A stretch of DNA of 64,000 bases from Desulfobulbaceae bacterium. Lineage in GTDB: Bacteria > Desulfobacterota > Desulfobulbia > Desulfobulbales > Desulfocapsaceae. The notes below the pieces were generated by a model that was not told where the DNA came from, did not search any database, and saw only the letters and a list, made by a program, of their open reading frames with translations. The position numbers and the translations under genes were made by a program. The stretch spans positions 1 to 64,000 of the forward strand of contig WBUQ01000010.1 in assembly GCA_008933635.1 (NCBI GenBank), in the 5' to 3' direction. This document shows positions 60,539 through 64,000 of this stretch, piece after piece (positions within the stretch are counted from its first letter, which is position 1; every line of letters begins with the position of its first letter).

Positions 60539-61513
60539 CTAATCTTTCCTATAGAGTTTTGCCATTCCTGCCGCGCTCGCCGCGATGTCGCGGGCGAGTT
60601 CGGGTGGCGACAGCACCTTTGCCATCTCCCCCCAGGACAGGATCCAGCGCTTCAGCTCCAGCAGGTGGTTGACGGTCAGCGCCAGGATCAGCGACCCGTC
60701 GGGCTGCTCGTCGATCCGCTGGGTCGGGTGCCAGCGCCGCTCGCGGACATAGCCCGCCACTTCCCGTCGGAAGCGGATGCTGACCTGATACTCGCTATCG
60801 CTCCAGTGGACGCCGAAGTGGCTGCCGGTGAGTCTGGTGAAGTCGAAGGTTGCCGGTATCCTGAATTCTTCCCGCAGCATCTCGACCTTCTCCATCCTCG
60901 CCAGGCTGAAGGTGCGGATGGCGTTGCGCAGATGGCAGTGGCCGACCACATACCAGTCCCCCTCGTACCGGACGCCGTGGTAGGGGTCGAGTTCCCGCGG
61001 CGCCGACGCACTTCCCGGGGTGCGGTATACCACCCTGAGCCGGCAGGAGAGGCGGATCGCCTCGGCCACCTTCTCCCAGATGCCGGGCAGGATCAGCGTG
61101 TTGGATGGGGGAAAGACCGTGAAACGGGCCTGGTCCTTGCCGAGGTCGACGGTGGTCTTCTCCGGCAGGGAGTCCTCGATCTTCCGGAACACCGAGCGGA
61201 GGCTGTCGTAGAGCGGCGTCCCCTCGTACTGTGCCAGCAGTTTCTCGGCCAGGTAGATCGCGAACAGGTCGCTCTCCCTGACCGAGATCGCAGGCAGCTT
61301 GTAGTTTGCCTCGGTGTAGAAATATCCCCGGTGCCTAGCCGAATACTCCACCGGGGCGTCGAGCTGGTAGCGCATGTAGTCGATGTCTCGTTGGATGGTC
61401 TTGACGCTGACCTCGTACCCTTTGGCCAGCTGGGAGTAATTCGGATAGCCGCCCCTGCCGATCTCCCGGTCGATATAGAGCAGCCGGGCATGCTGCGGTT
61501 TGTATTTTTTCAT
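60539..61513 (-). CDS. WYL-domain transcriptional regulator
   Basis: 324 residues. An N-terminal winged helix (HARLLYIDREIG, YSQLAKGYEVSVKTIQRDID) is followed by a WYL domain (LRVVYRT, LDPYHGVRYEGDWYVVGHCH, RTFSLARMEKVE) and a C-terminal WCX-like domain. WYL proteins sense nucleotides or single-stranded nucleic acid and repress stress, repair or defence genes. It is divergent from the small gene at 61647, a plausible target. GC-rich like the chromosome. Confidence 0.9.
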   Translation of the reverse strand: MKKYKPQHARLLYIDREIGRGGYPNYSQLAKGYEVSVKTIQRDIDYMRYQLDAPVEYSARHRGYFYTEANYKLPAISVRESDLFAIYLAEKLLAQYEGTPLYDSLRSVFRKIEDSLPEKTTVDLGKDQARFTVFPPSNTLILPGIWEKVAEAIRLSCRLRVVYRTPGSASAPRELDPYHGVRYEGDWYVVGHCHLRNAIRTFSLARMEKVEMLREEFRIPATFDFTRLTGSHFGVHWSDSEYQVSIRFRREVAGYVRERRWHPTQRIDEQPDGSLILALTVNHLLELKRWILSWGEMAKVLSPPELARDIAASAAGMAKLYRKD

Positions 61514-61646
61514 GAAAACGCACCTCCTGATTTTGGTTGGACAGCATTTGACTTACCACATGCGGTATATGGAGTCAAAAGGAAGCGGTGGCGGCCCGAC
61601 AGCCACCCGCTGATATCTGTCACAGTTCATGTTCAGGAGACAAACC

Positions 61647-62129
61647 ATGCGATTTGCGACACTCAGGAATCCGTTGAAGAGAAAGCAGTGGGAGGAATTC
61701 ATCGAAGCGGCCCACGGCAAGCTGCGCGAAGAGCGCATCGACCTCCGGTTCAACACCGTGAAGGTCGACGGCTCCGCCGCCAGGGCGACTACGGTGTTGC
61801 CGGCAGTCTACTTCTCCTTCGCCCAGGACTGCGCCAGGAAATGGGTAGAACTGGAACTCAGGCCGCGCACCGTGAACGGCCAGCGGCAGCCGCAGCGGGA
61901 ACTCTACGCCTACCTCAGGGCGAACCTGCTCGGCCGGCTGCCGGCGCTGCCCCATCGCCTGGCCTGGGATGATGAACAGGAAGCCGCCGCAACCGAACCT
62001 GCTGCAGAGGATATGCGCATCAAGGTCTACCTGGATGGATCCGACGAGCACCAGTGGATCGAGGCGATGGTCCGCCTGGCGAGCCGGGCCTTGCCCTTTC
62101 TTGACAGGTTTGCGTCATCGGCGCATTGA
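61647..62129 (+). CDS. Hypothetical protein, divergent from the WYL regulator
   Basis: 160 residues from ATG 61647 (TTCAGGAGA upstream). No recognised domain. The first part is mixed alpha/beta (RFATLRNPLKRKQWEEFIEA, VYFSFAQDCARKW), the last a short helical tail. Control by the adjacent WYL protein is inferred from the 134-bp divergent gap. Confidence 0.65.
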   Translation: MRFATLRNPLKRKQWEEFIEAAHGKLREERIDLRFNTVKVDGSAARATTVLPAVYFSFAQDCARKWVELELRPRTVNGQRQPQRELYAYLRANLLGRLPALPHRLAWDDEQEAAATEPAAEDMRIKVYLDGSDEHQWIEAMVRLASRALPFLDRFASSAH

Positions 62130-62725
62130 TGGCAGGCTGATACCTGTTGCCCCAGGATTGTCGGTTTCTTTGACAATGCAGGCTGGATGCCTGATAACGA
62201 AAAAACGGTTGCTGTCGAGCCGGATTTGACGATAAGAAGATGGAGGATGCAGCAGATCATCCCCGGCTTTTTAATAATTATTTGTGCCTACGAATGGACC
62301 TCAGCTGGAATCCAGGTGCTTGCGGCAACACGCAGTCTCATGGCTGAGTTTTCTATAGAGTCACGTTATTGTTGAAGTACAATCATGTTTCAGCCAGTGA
62401 GCATGGCGTCGCACGTCAGCAGCCAGCGCAACTTGCCCGATCATGCGCATTCAGGACGATGACGCAGCCCCTATGCGGCATTCAGAATGGTTGTGGACTC
62501 TCGCGCAGGCGGCAGCCCACAGGCAAGGCGCACGGATGCCCGCCTGCGCGGGCATGACGGTATGCTGCCGTGTTCGCGGTCATTTCGATGCCCGTACTCT
62601 GCTGTAACGCTGCCGTTCGTCCGGGTTGTTCACAGGCTGAGGTTCGATGGCGATCAGCATGTGAGGTGTGCCGGAGGTCGCGACGGCCCTGCAAACTCTC
62701 TGTATAACCCTGGGGGACTGGTTCC
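62130..62725. other. Intergenic region with REP-like palindrome
   Basis: About 600 bp without a convincing gene. At 62532-62560 it contains ATGCCCGC-CTGC-GCGGGCAT within 'cacgg...gacgg', the form of widespread REP-type repeats. The open frames across it have no conserved features. Confidence 0.5.
62536..62555. repeat. REP-like palindrome
   Basis: A perfect 8-bp inverted repeat ATGCCCGC/GCGGGCAT with a CTGC loop. The flanking GG...GACGG pattern resembles repetitive extragenic palindromes seen in many proteobacteria. Only one copy was noticed in the window. Confidence 0.5.
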
Positions 62726-63634
62726 ATGCATCTCATCTATTCCGACAGCTATGAGATCTCTCTCGACCTGCATCCATGGTACACCTCGAAATACCGTCTC
62801 ACCCTCGATCAGGTGCGGAAACACGGACTGATCGACGAGTCGCAAATTCTCGAGGCTCCGCTGGCCGACGACAGCGACATCGCCACCGTCCACAGCATCG
62901 ACTACTACCGGAAGCTGATCGATCTCGATTTTTCCGACGACGAAGCGAAAGACGCCGAAATCCCGCTCACCTCTGAAACGGTCAATCTCGCCTGGAGAAT
63001 GACCGGAGGTACCATCCTTGCCAGCCGGAAAGCCCTCGAGGATGGTCTGTGCGTGCACCTCGGCGGCGGCTTCCACCATGCTTTCCCGAATCGGGCAACC
63101 GGTTTCTGCCTGCTCAACGATATCGCCATCAGCCTGCGCGTTCTGCTCAGGAGCCAGGTGATCGAATCGGCCGCGGTCATCGACTGCGATCTCCATCAGG
63201 GAGACGGCACGGCGCACATCTTTCGCAGCGACCCGCAGGTCTTCACCCTTTCGATGCACCAGCAGGACGCCTTCCCCTTCTGCAAACAGCGCAGCGACCT
63301 TGACGTCGAACTGCCATCCGGCACCGGGGATGAACTCTATCTGCCGGCCCTGGACTCCGCTCTTGCCAGGCTCTTTACCGAAATGCCCCGCCCCGGACTG
63401 ATACACTACCAGGCTGGCGTCGACGCCTATGCGGGCGATCTCCTCGGGCGTCTGAAACTAACGGAAAACGGCCTGCGGGAACGGGATCGCAGGGTCATCG
63501 ACGCCGCGGTTTCAAGAAAGATCCCGCTGGTGATCACCCTCGGCGGAGGTTACACCGCCGGGCCCTATGAAGTCGCGCGGCTCCACGCCAACACGGTCCT
63601 GGAGGCGCTCGCCGCAGCGCGGGGGGATGGATGA
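62726..63634 (+). CDS. Histone deacetylase-family (AcuC-like) hydrolase
   Basis: 302 residues. Metal and catalytic motifs of the arginase/deacetylase fold: GGGFHHAFPNRATGFCLLND (catalytic His pair), IDCDLHQGDGTA (zinc ligands), YQAGVDAYAGD (zinc Asp) and TLGGGYTAGP. Bacterial members deacetylate acetyl-lysine proteins or acetylpolyamines; the substrate is unknown. ATG 62726 fits the family start. Confidence 0.92.
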   Translation: MHLIYSDSYEISLDLHPWYTSKYRLTLDQVRKHGLIDESQILEAPLADDSDIATVHSIDYYRKLIDLDFSDDEAKDAEIPLTSETVNLAWRMTGGTILASRKALEDGLCVHLGGGFHHAFPNRATGFCLLNDIAISLRVLLRSQVIESAAVIDCDLHQGDGTAHIFRSDPQVFTLSMHQQDAFPFCKQRSDLDVELPSGTGDELYLPALDSALARLFTEMPRPGLIHYQAGVDAYAGDLLGRLKLTENGLRERDRRVIDAAVSRKIPLVITLGGGYTAGPYEVARLHANTVLEALAAARGDG

Positions 63635-63784
63635 GACCCTGTATGAGGGAATGCGCCGGCCTGAAGAACTGCACACCGAGGCAGAGAGTTCAGAACCGGA
63701 TCGAACACACTGCGCAGACATGCGTGGCCGCGCCTGTGAGGCCCTTGCATGCCAGAAAAACACAGGTCTCAAGGGAGGATGACA

Positions 63785-64000
63785 ATGAACGTGCTGGCGA
63801 TCGACGGAAGCCCGCGGAAGGACGGAAATACCGAAAAACTGGTTCGACAGGTACTGGATGGGGCGGCCGCAGCCGGCGCCGCCACCGGCTTCGTCAAACT
63901 GGCCGAGAGGAAGATCGACTATTGCCGGGGCTGCGGTACCTGCCGCGCCAACGGCGAATGCGTGATGAAAGACGACATGGAGTTCGTCATGGACAGCATC
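63785..64000 (+). CDS. Flavodoxin-fold NAD(P)H reductase/iron-sulfur flavoprotein (partial)
   Basis: 72 residues before the window ends. MNVLAIDGSPRKDGNTEKLV is the FMN-phosphate loop (GSPRKDGNT). YCRGCGTCRANGECVMKDDM matches the cysteine-rich segment of iron-sulfur flavoproteins. Probable FMN-dependent electron carrier or quinone reductase. The rest lies outside the window. Confidence 0.88.
   Translation, partial: MNVLAIDGSPRKDGNTEKLVRQVLDGAAAAGAATGFVKLAERKIDYCRGCGTCRANGECVMKDDMEFVMDSI

Noticed and set aside
63567-63782. Small gene between the deacetylase and flavoprotein genes
   Set aside because: Most of it overlaps the deacetylase gene in another frame and has no motif.

Overview
This window looks like a chromosome segment of a GC-rich, sulfur-cycling bacterium, most likely a deltaproteobacterium (Desulfobacterota). 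That placement is inferred from the gene content: a DUF1641 plus type III sulfide:quinone oxidoreductase pair, many two-component systems, an NtrC-type regulator and an apparent selenoprotein. No ribosomal RNA is present to confirm it.

Region 1 (1-25.7 kb, native chromosome, GC-rich). A DUF1641 gene precedes a sulfide:quinone oxidoreductase whose reading frame is interrupted by one in-frame TGA exactly where the family has its C-terminal catalytic cysteine. Seventy-seven conserved residues follow in the same frame, and a hairpin lies 18 nt after the TGA, so the gene probably encodes a selenocysteine enzyme. Next come a sigma-54 response regulator/histidine kinase pair on the minus strand, then a plus-strand signalling and transport cluster (HTH/receiver protein, Cache-type kinase, stand-alone receiver, TauE/SafE-type permease, small membrane protein, terminator, PEP-synthase-like protein, second receiver). 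An overlapping minus-strand set follows: giant hybrid kinase, CheR, CheB and a receiver-GGDEF diguanylate cyclase. A predicted diadenylate cyclase, another kinase, an AI-2E-type transporter and ilvE complete the region.

Region 2 (25.7-28.2 kb). groES-groEL lies behind a heat-shock-like promoter, followed by a tRNA-Met(CAU) gene with its own promoter.

Region 3 (28.17-57.29 kb, genomic island, visibly AT-richer and mosaic). It is bounded by a perfect 51-bp repeat of the 3' part of tRNA-Met. A tyrosine integrase lies just inside the right end, and matching 25-nt arm-site-like repeats lie just inside both ends. Cargo: a membrane HTH protein, a serine recombinase with two ParB-like proteins, a Panacea toxin-antitoxin pair, two giant nuclease-STAND/NACHT NTPases (candidate phage defence), several unknown small genes, a DUF72 gene, a broken excisionase-like gene beside an iteron-like repeat field, a three-gene operon of unknown function (TIGR04255-like, Xre-like, 'SHDCD' protein), and a phage/plasmid-type replication operon (DnaB-N/RepA helicase, TubC-like protein, SSB, zinc-finger protein, truncated RuvC).

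Region 4 (57.3-64.0 kb). Just beyond the right repeat lies the N-terminal remnant of a second integrase, suggesting an older element at the same tRNA. Fic and HNH genes may be its cargo. Then comes ordinary chromosome: a WYL regulator divergent from an unknown gene, a histone-deacetylase-family protein and the start of a flavodoxin-like iron-sulfur flavoprotein.
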